From: Treponema sp.
Lineage (GTDB): Bacteria > Spirochaetota > Spirochaetia > Treponematales > Treponemataceae
NCBI GenBank assembly: GCA_016290335.1
Contig: JAEETM010000102.1
Location: 1-10,677, forward strand
Direction of reading: 5' to 3'
DNA length: 10,677 bases
This document shows, piece after piece, positions 5,499 through 10,578 of the stretch. Both the position numbers and the translations under genes were made by a program. Every line of letters begins with the position of its first letter. Position 1 is the first letter of the stretch. The notes beneath the pieces are model-generated. The model was given only the letters and a program-made list of their open reading frames with translations, did no database searches and was not told the DNA's origin.

Positions 5499-8156
5499 CT
5501 AACCTTCAAACACCTTCATCGCGTACCGCACGGTATCCATAGCATCTTTGCCGTAGAAGTCTGCGCCAATCTGGTCGGCGTATTCCTGGGTCATAACGGC
5601 GCCGCCAACGCAAACCTTGGCCCACGGGCATTCAGCTCGCAGCTGTTTGATTGTTTCTTCCATGCTCACAACCGTTGTGGTCATCAGGGCGGAAAGGCCG
5701 ACAAGTTGAACGTGGTCTTTTTTGCAGGCTTCTACAACAGTTTCGGGTGGGACATCCTTCCCTAAATCAATAACTTCAAAATCGTAGTTTTCAAGAAGTA
5801 CTTTTACAATGTTTTTGCCGATGTCGTGAATATCGCCCTTTACCGTTGCAATTATGATTTTTCCTTTTGGTTCGCCTTTTTTACCAGACTGTTCCATAAA
5901 GCTGCGGATTTCTGCAAATGCCGATTTAGCTGCTTCGGCCGCCATTAAAAGCTGCGGCAGATACATTGTTTTCTGTTCAAACCGCTTGCCCACGTAATCC
6001 AGGCCCGGAATTAAATGCTCGTTGATTATTTCCAGCGAATCGGTGTTTGTAAGCAGCTCGCGGGTGATACTTGCCGCATCATTTTTTAGCCCTTTTATGA
6101 TTGCGTGAGAAAGGGGGGAAACGCAGCCTGTTTCCTTATTTTCAAGGGAAGAGTTTGTACTTACTGCATGAGCAGTTTTGGTATCAAAACTGCTGGCGCA
6201 AGCAGAATTATTTAGCGTTATAGATTGCACAGAAGCTTGCGCAGTCCATTCAATATACTTTGCACAATTTTCATCCTTACCTAAAAGCAGAGTTGTAGTG
6301 TGCCAGGCTTTTTTCATTTCCTGCTGGAGCGGATTCATAATTGCGGCACTGAGTCCATTTTGCATTGCCATTGTAAAAAAGCTTGCAGTAACAAACTCTC
6401 GCATTGGAAGTCCAAAGCTTACGTTAGAAATGCCTAACGAAGTCAAGCCGCCCATCTGGTAAACGGCACGAACTGTTTCCAGAGTTGCAAGTCCGGCTTT
6501 AGTGTCGCTGCTTACTGCCATTGCAAGCGGGTCGATGATTATATCTTTTTTTGCAATGCCGTATTTTTCTGCTTCTGCGTAGATTTTGCGGGCAATTTCA
6601 ATTCGGCGTGAACTTGTTTCGGGGATTCCGGCTTCGTCCAGTGTAAGGGCAACAACCAGACCACCGTATTTTTTTACAAGAGGGAAAACGGCATCCATAA
6701 CTTCCTGTTTACCGTTCACCGAGTTTATCATTGCCTTACCGTTGTAGCGGCGCAGGGCAGCTTCCATAACTTCTGTGTTAGTTGTGTCTATCTGAAGCGG
6801 CAGGGTAGTTACACTTTGAAGCTCTTCCATTACGGTGAGCATCATTTCTTTTTCATCAATTTCCGGTAAACCAACATTTACGTCGAGTACCTGTGCGCCG
6901 GCTTCTTCCTGTTCAATTCCCTGATGAATGATGTACGGAATGTCTTTGCTGCGTAATGCTTCCTTGAACTTTTTCTTGCCTGTAGGATTTATTCGCTCGC
7001 CAATAAGTACGGTAGGATTGCTGCCGCCAAAATAAACGATTTGTGAGTTTGAGCTGACACAGCCAATAACTGAATCAGTCGGGGGCGTTGCGGGGAACGC
7101 TGCCAACGCATTAGTCGGTTGTGGAGTACTGGTTCCGGCAGCGTTTGCAGTTTCGCTTCGCAAAACTGCGAACGCGGAATCTTTTTCCCCGCTGGAAGGG
7201 GTAGCGGAAGACGGTACGGCTGGAGCGAGGGGGAGACTTCCCCCTCCTAACTTCTCATAAATACCCTGAATGTACTCCGGCGTGGTACCGCAGCAGCCAC
7301 CAAGAATCTTTGAAGAGCGGCTAGGAATTGCGGCAATTTTTTCCATAGATTTTACAAAATCGCTTGCAGAAACATCAAAGACAGTTTTGCCGCCCACAAC
7401 TTTTGGCAGGCCCGCATTCGGATTCACAATAACAGGAACGCTTGCAGCCTTACATAAACGCTCAACTGCAGGAATCATATCTTCGGGACCGAGGCTGCAG
7501 TTTACACCGATTGCATCTACGCCAAGGCCTTCCAGCATGGCAACCATAGTTTCCGGAGTAGAGCCACTCAAGGTGCGGCATTCTTTGTCGTAAACGTTTG
7601 TTACCATAATCGGAAGGTCGGAGCCGGCAATTCCAAGTTCCTCCATGGTCTCCTTTGCGGCAAGCACGGCGGCTTTTGTTTCGTAACCGTCGTTCATTGT
7701 TTCTATAAGGATACTGTCGATTTTACCGTCTTTTGCAAGTGGCAGCGCAATCTGGAAGGTCTTTTTGTAAAGATTTACGCAGTCTTCAAAATCAAGGTCG
7801 CCCATTGGTTTGAGCAGCTTGCCGGTGGATGAAATGTCGAAGGCGATGAAAAGGTTATCTTTTTTATCAGGCAGCTTATCTCTTGCCGCATTTGCATTTT
7901 CTACCGCCGCCTTGATTATCCGTTCAAGCTCCAGTGGAAACTTTGTGATAAAGGCGCCAAAGGTATCGGTTTTAATAATATTTGCTCCGGCGGCAAAATA
8001 GTTGTAGTGCAGCTGCTCAATCCGGTCAGGGTGTTTGAGGTTCCAGGTTTCGGGTAATTCTCCGGGTTTTAATCCCATGCCCTGTAAAATGGTTCCTGTT
8101 CCTCCGTCAAAAAAAAGAGGTTCTTTTCCTAAAATATCTTTTAACTTTTTTTTCAT
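5499..8156 (-). CDS. metH: cobalamin-dependent methionine synthase, short form without reactivation domain
   Basis: This enzyme moves the methyl group of 5-methyltetrahydrofolate to homocysteine through cobalamin. The 885 residues contain a homocysteine domain (about 1-303; zinc ligands C220, C288, C289 in VNC and GGCCGT) and a pterin domain (about 381-635; IGERINPTGKKKFKEAL and DVNVGLPEID). Then come a cobalamin cap (about 687-760) and a cobalamin-binding domain (about 765-885; DIHDIG 775-780 with cobalt ligand H777, and GGA near 851). The protein ends there, so the ~330-residue SAM/flavodoxin reactivation domain of E. coli MetH is absent, as in several anaerobes. Two low-complexity insertions lie at domain junctions: residues 304-360 (repeat copy B) and about 638-682 (copy E). 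The ATG at 8156 follows a G-run (8165-8161). It is downstream of ybaK on the same strand, 79 bases apart. I see no cobalamin or SAM riboswitch in that gap. Confidence 0.96.
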   Translation of the reverse strand: MKKKLKDILGKEPLFFDGGTGTILQGMGLKPGELPETWNLKHPDRIEQLHYNYFAAGANIIKTDTFGAFITKFPLELERIIKAAVENANAARDKLPDKKDNLFIAFDISSTGKLLKPMGDLDFEDCVNLYKKTFQIALPLAKDGKIDSILIETMNDGYETKAAVLAAKETMEELGIAGSDLPIMVTNVYDKECRTLSGSTPETMVAMLEGLGVDAIGVNCSLGPEDMIPAVERLCKAASVPVIVNPNAGLPKVVGGKTVFDVSASDFVKSMEKIAAIPSRSSKILGGCCGTTPEYIQGIYEKLGGGSLPLAPAVPSSATPSSGEKDSAFAVLRSETANAAGTSTPQPTNALAAFPATPPTDSVIGCVSSNSQIVYFGGSNPTVLIGERINPTGKKKFKEALRSKDIPYIIHQGIEQEEAGAQVLDVNVGLPEIDEKEMMLTVMEELQSVTTLPLQIDTTNTEVMEAALRRYNGKAMINSVNGKQEVMDAVFPLVKKYGGLVVALTLDEAGIPETSSRRIEIARKIYAEAEKYGIAKKDIIIDPLAMAVSSDTKAGLATLETVRAVYQMGGLTSLGISNVSFGLPMREFVTASFFTMAMQNGLSAAIMNPLQQEMKKAWHTTTLLLGKDENCAKYIEWTAQASVQSITLNNSACASSFDTKTAHAVSTNSSLENKETGCVSPLSHAIIKGLKNDAASITRELLTNTDSLEIINEHLIPGLDYVGKRFEQKTMYLPQLLMAAEAAKSAFAEIRSFMEQSGKKGEPKGKIIIATVKGDIHDIGKNIVKVLLENYDFEVIDLGKDVPPETVVEACKKDHVQLVGLSALMTTTVVSMEETIKQLRAECPWAKVCVGGAVMTQEYADQIGADFYGKDAMDTVRYAMKVFEG
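6111..6245. repeat. palindrome-bearing in-frame insertion in metH (copy E)
   Basis: It encodes roughly residues 638-682 of MetH, a Ser/Thr/Ala/Asn-rich stretch between the pterin domain and the cobalamin cap where most MetH proteins have only a short connection. The DNA carries a perfect 10-bp hairpin at 6171-6194 (AGCAGTTTTG/CAAAACTGCT, loop GTAT). Its GCAGTTT...AAACTGC arms repeat those of the hairpin at 7147-7169 in copy B. A second perfect 8-bp inverted repeat (GCGCAAGC 6196-6203, GCTTGCGC 6235-6242) lies beside it. It lacks the 66-68 bp core seen in A, B and C. The edges are estimated from where the protein leaves the family pattern. Confidence 0.55.
7081..7247 (+). repeat. palindromic repeat inserted in frame in metH (copy B)
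   Basis: A 167 bp GC-rich insertion encoding MetH residues 304-360 on the opposite strand. The left end GGGGGCGTTGCGGGG (7081-7095) matches copy A with one change. The core at 7182-7247 has TTTTTCCCC, GGGGTAGC (7198-7205) and a terminal 8-bp hairpin at 7227-7246 (GAGGGGGA/TCCCCCTC, loop GACT). Between left end and core lie a 9-bp inverted repeat (AACGCTGCC 7096-7104, GGCAGCGTT 7137-7145) and a 13-bp stem with one G-T pair at 7141-7175 (5 bp, G-T, 7 bp; 9-base loop). The right edge coincides with the end of the homocysteine domain (EKL, residues 301-303). The encoded peptide is Pro/Ala/Ser/Thr-rich and probably a flexible linker. Confidence 0.78.
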
Positions 8157-8166
8157 AATTGCCCCC

Positions 8167-8226
8167 GTTACTGTGCTACTATGTTACCATGCTACCTTTT
8201 TGTCGTGCTGCGTGTTACCGTGCTAC
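8167..8226. repeat. degenerate ~16-bp tandem repeat in the ybaK-metH gap
   Basis: GTTACTGTGCTAC (8167-8179), GTTACCATGCTAC (8183-8195) and GTTACCGTGCTAC (8214-8226) share the pattern GTTACYRTGCTAC. Starts are 16 and 31 bases apart, so a decayed fourth unit (containing GTCGTGCTGC) probably fills the wider gap. It occupies most of the 79-bp space between the ybaK stop and the metH start, just upstream of the metH ribosome site. No function is evident. Confidence 0.65.
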
Positions 8227-8235
8227 CGCGCTTTC

Positions 8236-8718
8236 CTACAATGCCAGATCAACCGTAACCGCATCCGTAAGCTTTATCAAATCATTCGGATTCAGTTTAA
8301 TCTGCACGCCACGCTGTCCGCCGCTAATACAAATCTTTTCGTGCAAAAGCGCAGTTTCATCTATAAATGTTCTGAACTTTCTTTTCATTCCAATTGGAGT
8401 ACATCCTCCGCGGATATATCCTGTGAGTCCCAAAAGCTCTTCCTGTTTTACCGGATTTATTTCCTTACATCCCGCTGCCTGTCTTGCTTTTTTCAGATTT
8501 ATTTCCGCAGTTGCACTCTGACAAAAAACGCAGATTTCTTTAGTTTCGGTCCGCATTACGATTGTCTTAAAAACAGTTTCCGGTGCTTCGCCAATTTTTT
8601 CTGCCATCCGTTCAGCTGCACCACGCGCAAGTTCATGCTCGCCGTCATCTTCGTATTCGTGCACTTCGTAATTGATTTTCGCTCCGTCCAGGATTCTCAT
8701 TGCATTAGTTTTCTTCAT
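8236..8718 (-). CDS. ybaK: Cys-tRNA(Pro)/Cys-tRNA(Cys) deacylase, YbaK family
   Basis: A 160-residue cytosolic editing protein of the YbaK/EbsC group. It hydrolyses cysteine mischarged on tRNA(Pro), acting after prolyl-tRNA synthetase. The sequence shows the conserved lysine in VFKTIVM (K51), the GYIRGGCTPIGMK segment (100-112, family pattern GGxxPxG) and SGGQRGVQIKLNPNDL (132-147). Length is normal for the family (~155-165). I chose ATG 8718, which gives the standard N-terminus; ATG 8700 would shorten it by six residues. The frame stays open to 8910, but the added N-terminal part would be a hydrophobic helix plus two RSLCD repeats encoded by a tandem DNA repeat, which does not fit a cytosolic enzyme and overlaps the divergent epimerase gene. 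No Shine-Dalgarno sequence precedes 8718. metH follows on the same strand, probably cotranscribed. Confidence 0.93.
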   Translation of the reverse strand: MKKTNAMRILDGAKINYEVHEYEDDGEHELARGAAERMAEKIGEAPETVFKTIVMRTETKEICVFCQSATAEINLKKARQAAGCKEINPVKQEELLGLTGYIRGGCTPIGMKRKFRTFIDETALLHEKICISGGQRGVQIKLNPNDLIKLTDAVTVDLAL

Positions 8719-8726
8719 ATTAAAGG

Positions 8727-8755
8727 ATTTTATCCTAAATGCATAATATGAACAA
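8727..8755 (-). promoter_or_regulatory. candidate promoter of ybaK-metH (leaderless or nearly so)
   Basis: On the minus strand TTGTTC (8755-8750) and TAAAAT (8732-8727) are separated by 17 bp. Eight bases follow before the ATG at 8718, so transcription would begin at or next to the start codon, the same geometry as at the methyltransferase gene. The -10 box overlaps a small inverted repeat (AGGAT...ATCCT, 8723-8735 on the plus strand). The AT-rich background limits confidence. Confidence 0.35.
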
Positions 8756-8799
8756 TCACACAGAGAGCGATCACACAAAGAGCGATTACACAGATCGGA
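8755..8799. repeat. 15-bp tandem repeat, about three units
   Basis: ATCACACAGAGAGCG (8755-8769) and ATCACACAAAGAGCG (8770-8784) differ at one base. A third, more diverged unit beginning ATTACACAGA follows (8785-8799). The array lies between the divergent ybaK and epimerase promoters, touching the ybaK -35 box. A 15-bp period keeps frame, but I see no sign that the region is translated. Confidence 0.8.
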
Positions 8800-8824
8800 A
8801 AGGAGTCGCAGCTTCGGTATTTGC

Positions 8825-8853
8825 TTGATAAATCTTGTTTTATAAAGTAAAAT
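8825..8853 (+). promoter_or_regulatory. candidate promoter of the epimerase gene
   Basis: TTGATA (8825-8830) and TAAAAT (8848-8853) have a 17-bp spacer, each matching five of six consensus positions. Transcription would start near 8860, just before the AAGGAG ribosome site (8867-8872), giving a leader of about 28 bases. Confidence 0.5.
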
Positions 8854-8887
8854 TAAGTAAATTATTAAGGAGAATAAACTAAATAAA

Positions 8888-10255
8888 ATGACTCCAAATC
8901 CAACTTCCAACGAAAAATCATTTTCTTCATCTTTTTATAACTCAATCCGCGATGAACTTTTCAATAATATACTTCCATATTGGGAAAAATACTCACGCGA
9001 TACCCGGTCAGGCTTCGAAGGCTTTTTCGGTTCCATCGATAATTCCAACACACCCGATAAGGACTGTCCCCGTTCTATAGTTATGACATCGCGTTTTCTG
9101 TGGACTTACAGTGCCGTTGCCCGCTACACAAAGGACGCACACTATCTGGAAATGGCCGACTTTGCCTACGAAGCGATTGTGCAAAAATATTTAGACGGAC
9201 AGAACGGCGGTGTTTACTGGTCTGTTACCCCCGATGGCCGCCCCGATGTCAGCAAAAAGCAGATTTACGGCGAGGCTTTCTGTATTTATGGCCTGTCCGA
9301 ATATGCCGCTGCAGTAAAAGAACTCAGGGAGGGGGAAGTCTTCCCCTGCGCGCCCACTTCGTCGGTCGCTACCCCCTCTCCTAAGGGGAAAAACAGCGGA
9401 GCTGTTTATCCCCTTAAAAACCCCGGTACATCTTCTCAGGCAATGAACCTTGCCGTTTCCATCTACAACCTACTTGAACAACACGCACTTGATCCTGTAT
9501 ACGGCGGTTACCTTGAAGCCTGCGCCCGCGACTGGTCTCCAACAGATGATATGATTCTTTCTCCAAAAGATATGAACTGCCCTAAATCAATGAATACAAA
9601 CCTTCATGTTATGGAAGCTTATACAAATCTTTACCGCACACTTCAGGTGGTTTCTCCGGACGCTGAGACTATTACTGCTCAGGTAGGAAAAAGTCTGGCA
9701 AAACTTGTAAATGTTTCTATAGAAAAAATTGTTCAGCCGGATAATCACCTTGGAATGTTTTTTGACAAGGAGTGGAAGCTTCTTGCCGATGAAGTTTCTT
9801 ACGGTCATGATATTGAAGCAAGCTGGCTTTTATGGGAAGCAGTCTGTGAATTAAATGATGAAAAACTAAAACAGGGAATCCGCCGGAAGGTTCTTGATAT
9901 GGCCGAAACAGCATATAAAGAAGGTTTTGATCCTGCCTGCGGCTGTATGGAAAACTTTTCTAAAGACGGTGGTAGTGTTCGCAACAGGAATCGTGTATGG
10001 TGGATTCAGGCAGAAACAATAAACGGTTTTTACAATGCCTGGGAAATGACAGGTTTGGAAAAATATTCAGAAGCCTGCCTTAAACAGTGGAAATGGATTC
10101 TAGAGTACCAGAAAGATACTGTTTCAGGTGAGTGGTGGAACGAAGTTGACTCAGAAGGAAAGCCTGTTCTTACGGAAGTAAAGGGTGGAAACTGGAAAAC
10201 AAGCTACCATAATGGAAGAACATGCTTAGAAGTTCTTCGCCGTTCAAAAAAATAA
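8888..10255 (+). CDS. cellobiose 2-epimerase (N-acylglucosamine 2-epimerase family) with an internal insertion
   Basis: A 455-residue (alpha/alpha)6-barrel enzyme. Cellobiose 2-epimerase converts the reducing-end glucose of cellobiose and related disaccharides to mannose, feeding beta-mannan breakdown. Landmarks fit that subgroup: SRFLW (68-72, R69), NLHVMEAYTNLYR (238-250, H240), SYGHDIEASWL (304-314, H307, E310), RVWWIQAET (369-377, W371/W372, E376) and SYHNGRTCLEVL (439-450, H441). The histidines correspond to the catalytic and substrate-contact set of the family; I recognise them by motif, not by structure. Residues about 147-183 (repeat copy C) are an extra low-complexity loop between two barrel helices; without it the length would be the normal ~400-420. 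AAGGAG (8867-8872) is 15 bases from the ATG, longer than usual, and I see no better start. It is a single gene, divergent from ybaK. A closely related sugar epimerase function is the alternative. Confidence 0.9.
   Translation: MTPNPTSNEKSFSSSFYNSIRDELFNNILPYWEKYSRDTRSGFEGFFGSIDNSNTPDKDCPRSIVMTSRFLWTYSAVARYTKDAHYLEMADFAYEAIVQKYLDGQNGGVYWSVTPDGRPDVSKKQIYGEAFCIYGLSEYAAAVKELREGEVFPCAPTSSVATPSPKGKNSGAVYPLKNPGTSSQAMNLAVSIYNLLEQHALDPVYGGYLEACARDWSPTDDMILSPKDMNCPKSMNTNLHVMEAYTNLYRTLQVVSPDAETITAQVGKSLAKLVNVSIEKIVQPDNHLGMFFDKEWKLLADEVSYGHDIEASWLLWEAVCELNDEKLKQGIRRKVLDMAETAYKEGFDPACGCMENFSKDGGSVRNRNRVWWIQAETINGFYNAWEMTGLEKYSEACLKQWKWILEYQKDTVSGEWWNEVDSEGKPVLTEVKGGNWKTSYHNGRTCLEVLRRSKK
9327..9425 (-). 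repeat. palindromic repeat inserted in frame in the epimerase gene (copy C)
   Basis: This is an inverted copy of the repeat. Its core at 9393-9327, read on the minus strand, carries TTTTTCCCC, GGGGTAGCG and a terminal hairpin (GGGGAA/TTCCCC, 9332-9346). Its last ~19 bases (GGGGAAGACTTCCCCCTCC) match copy B at all but one position. Outside the core, a large hairpin at 9382-9416 pairs TAAGGGG with CCCCTTA and AAACAGC with GCTGTTT, with one A-A mismatch and a GGA loop. The insertion encodes about residues 147-179 of the epimerase. The outer edge (9425) is approximate; the protein returns to the family pattern by about 9437. Confidence 0.75.
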
Positions 10256-10303
10256 AAAAAAGTTACAAAAAAAGTGAAAAAAAATCAAAAAAGTTGATTT
10301 TTT
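10246..10303. promoter_or_regulatory. phased A-tracts upstream of the rRNA promoter (curved DNA/UP-type element)
   Basis: Five A-runs of 6-8 bases (10246-10252, 10254-10261, 10267-10273, 10277-10284, 10287-10292) and a T-run (10298-10303) have centres spaced on average 10.3 bp, close to one helical turn. Runs in phase like this bend DNA, and AT-rich DNA directly upstream of a -35 box is a known binding site for the RNA polymerase alpha subunit. The block begins in the last codons of the epimerase gene and ends four bases before the -35 box. Confidence 0.6.
10279..10303 (+). terminator. weak candidate terminator of the epimerase gene
   Basis: AAAAAATCAA (10279-10288) pairs perfectly with TTGATTTTTT (10294-10303) around the loop AAAAG, and the second arm ends in six T residues. 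The stem has one G-C pair, so it may be a poor terminator; it also overlaps the phased A-tracts. Confidence 0.35.
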
Positions 10304-10306
10304 CTG

Positions 10307-10335
10307 TTGACAAGTTTTTATATGTCGGTTATTAT
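10307..10335 (+). promoter_or_regulatory. main promoter of the ribosomal RNA operon
   Basis: A perfect TTGACA (10307-10312) and TATTAT (10330-10335; five of six) are separated by 17 bp and preceded by the phased A-tracts. Transcription should start near 10342, giving a leader of about 237 bases before mature 16S rRNA. This is the strongest promoter in the window. Confidence 0.85.
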
Positions 10336-10345
10336 AGCTCTTACC

Positions 10346-10364
10346 GTCGCTAAAGAACAGCGAC
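10346..10364 (+). ncRNA. hairpin at the start of the rRNA leader
   Basis: GTCGCT (10346-10351) pairs with AGCGAC (10359-10364) around AAAGAAC, within a few bases of the predicted transcription start. It would form the first structure of the pre-rRNA leader. A role in stability or early transcription is inference. Confidence 0.45.
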
Positions 10365-10420
10365 ACAGTTTTTTGACAGCACAGGGAAGGAAAGAAATAG
10401 AACAAGCAAGGTTCTGGAAG

Positions 10421-10451
10421 AAAAACAAGCGATGAAGAATCGCCGGTTTTT
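10421..10451 (+). ncRNA. rRNA leader stem-loop
   Basis: AAAAAC (10421-10426) pairs with GTTTTT (10446-10451) and GCGAT (10429-10433) with ATCGC (10439-10443), with a two-by-two internal loop and a GAAGA loop. It is a plausible processing or antitermination structure of the leader; I cannot identify a boxA sequence with confidence. Confidence 0.4.
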
Positions 10452-10556
10452 GTTCTGACGATTGACTGCATTTTTTTTCAGTTTTTTTTATAAAGCTGAC
10501 TCAAATCAATTCAACAAAATGGAATGTTGGGTTCGGATTTTTTATGAAGGAATCAT

Positions 10557-10570
10557 TACCCTTCGGGGTA
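10557..10570 (+). ncRNA. UUCG-capped hairpin just before 16S rRNA
   Basis: TACCC and GGGTA close a C(UUCG)G tetraloop, among the most stable RNA loops. It ends about eight bases before the mature 16S 5' end and may guide leader folding or cleavage of the precursor. Confidence 0.5.
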
Positions 10571-10578
10571 TTGAAATA

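Noticed and set aside
5318..5509. Small minus-strand reading frame after metH
   Set aside because: 63 codons, no ribosome site, overlaps the 3' end of metH and the RhuM remnant, and I recognise no family in it.
8157..8235. Cobalamin or SAM riboswitch before metH
   Set aside because: The 79-base gap is too short, is filled by tandem repeats, and contains none of the conserved boxes of either class.
8167..8799. CRISPR array formed by the two tandem repeat blocks
   Set aside because: Repeat units are 15-16 bp, contiguous or decayed, without 25-40 bp unique spacers and without cas genes.
8719..8910. N-terminal extension of YbaK with a hydrophobic helix and RSLCD repeats
   Set aside because: The frame is open to 8910, but YbaK proteins are cytosolic and of ~160 residues. 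The added part is encoded by the tandem repeat and promoter region and overlaps the divergent epimerase gene.
10373..10401. Second rRNA promoter with TTGACA at 10373-10378
   Set aside because: The -35 box is perfect, but at 16-18 bp spacing the downstream hexamers (such as AATAGA) do not resemble a -10 box.
10462..10494. Third rRNA promoter, TTGACT (10462) with TATAAA (10489)
   Set aside because: The 21-bp spacer is too long and closer hexamers are only T-runs.
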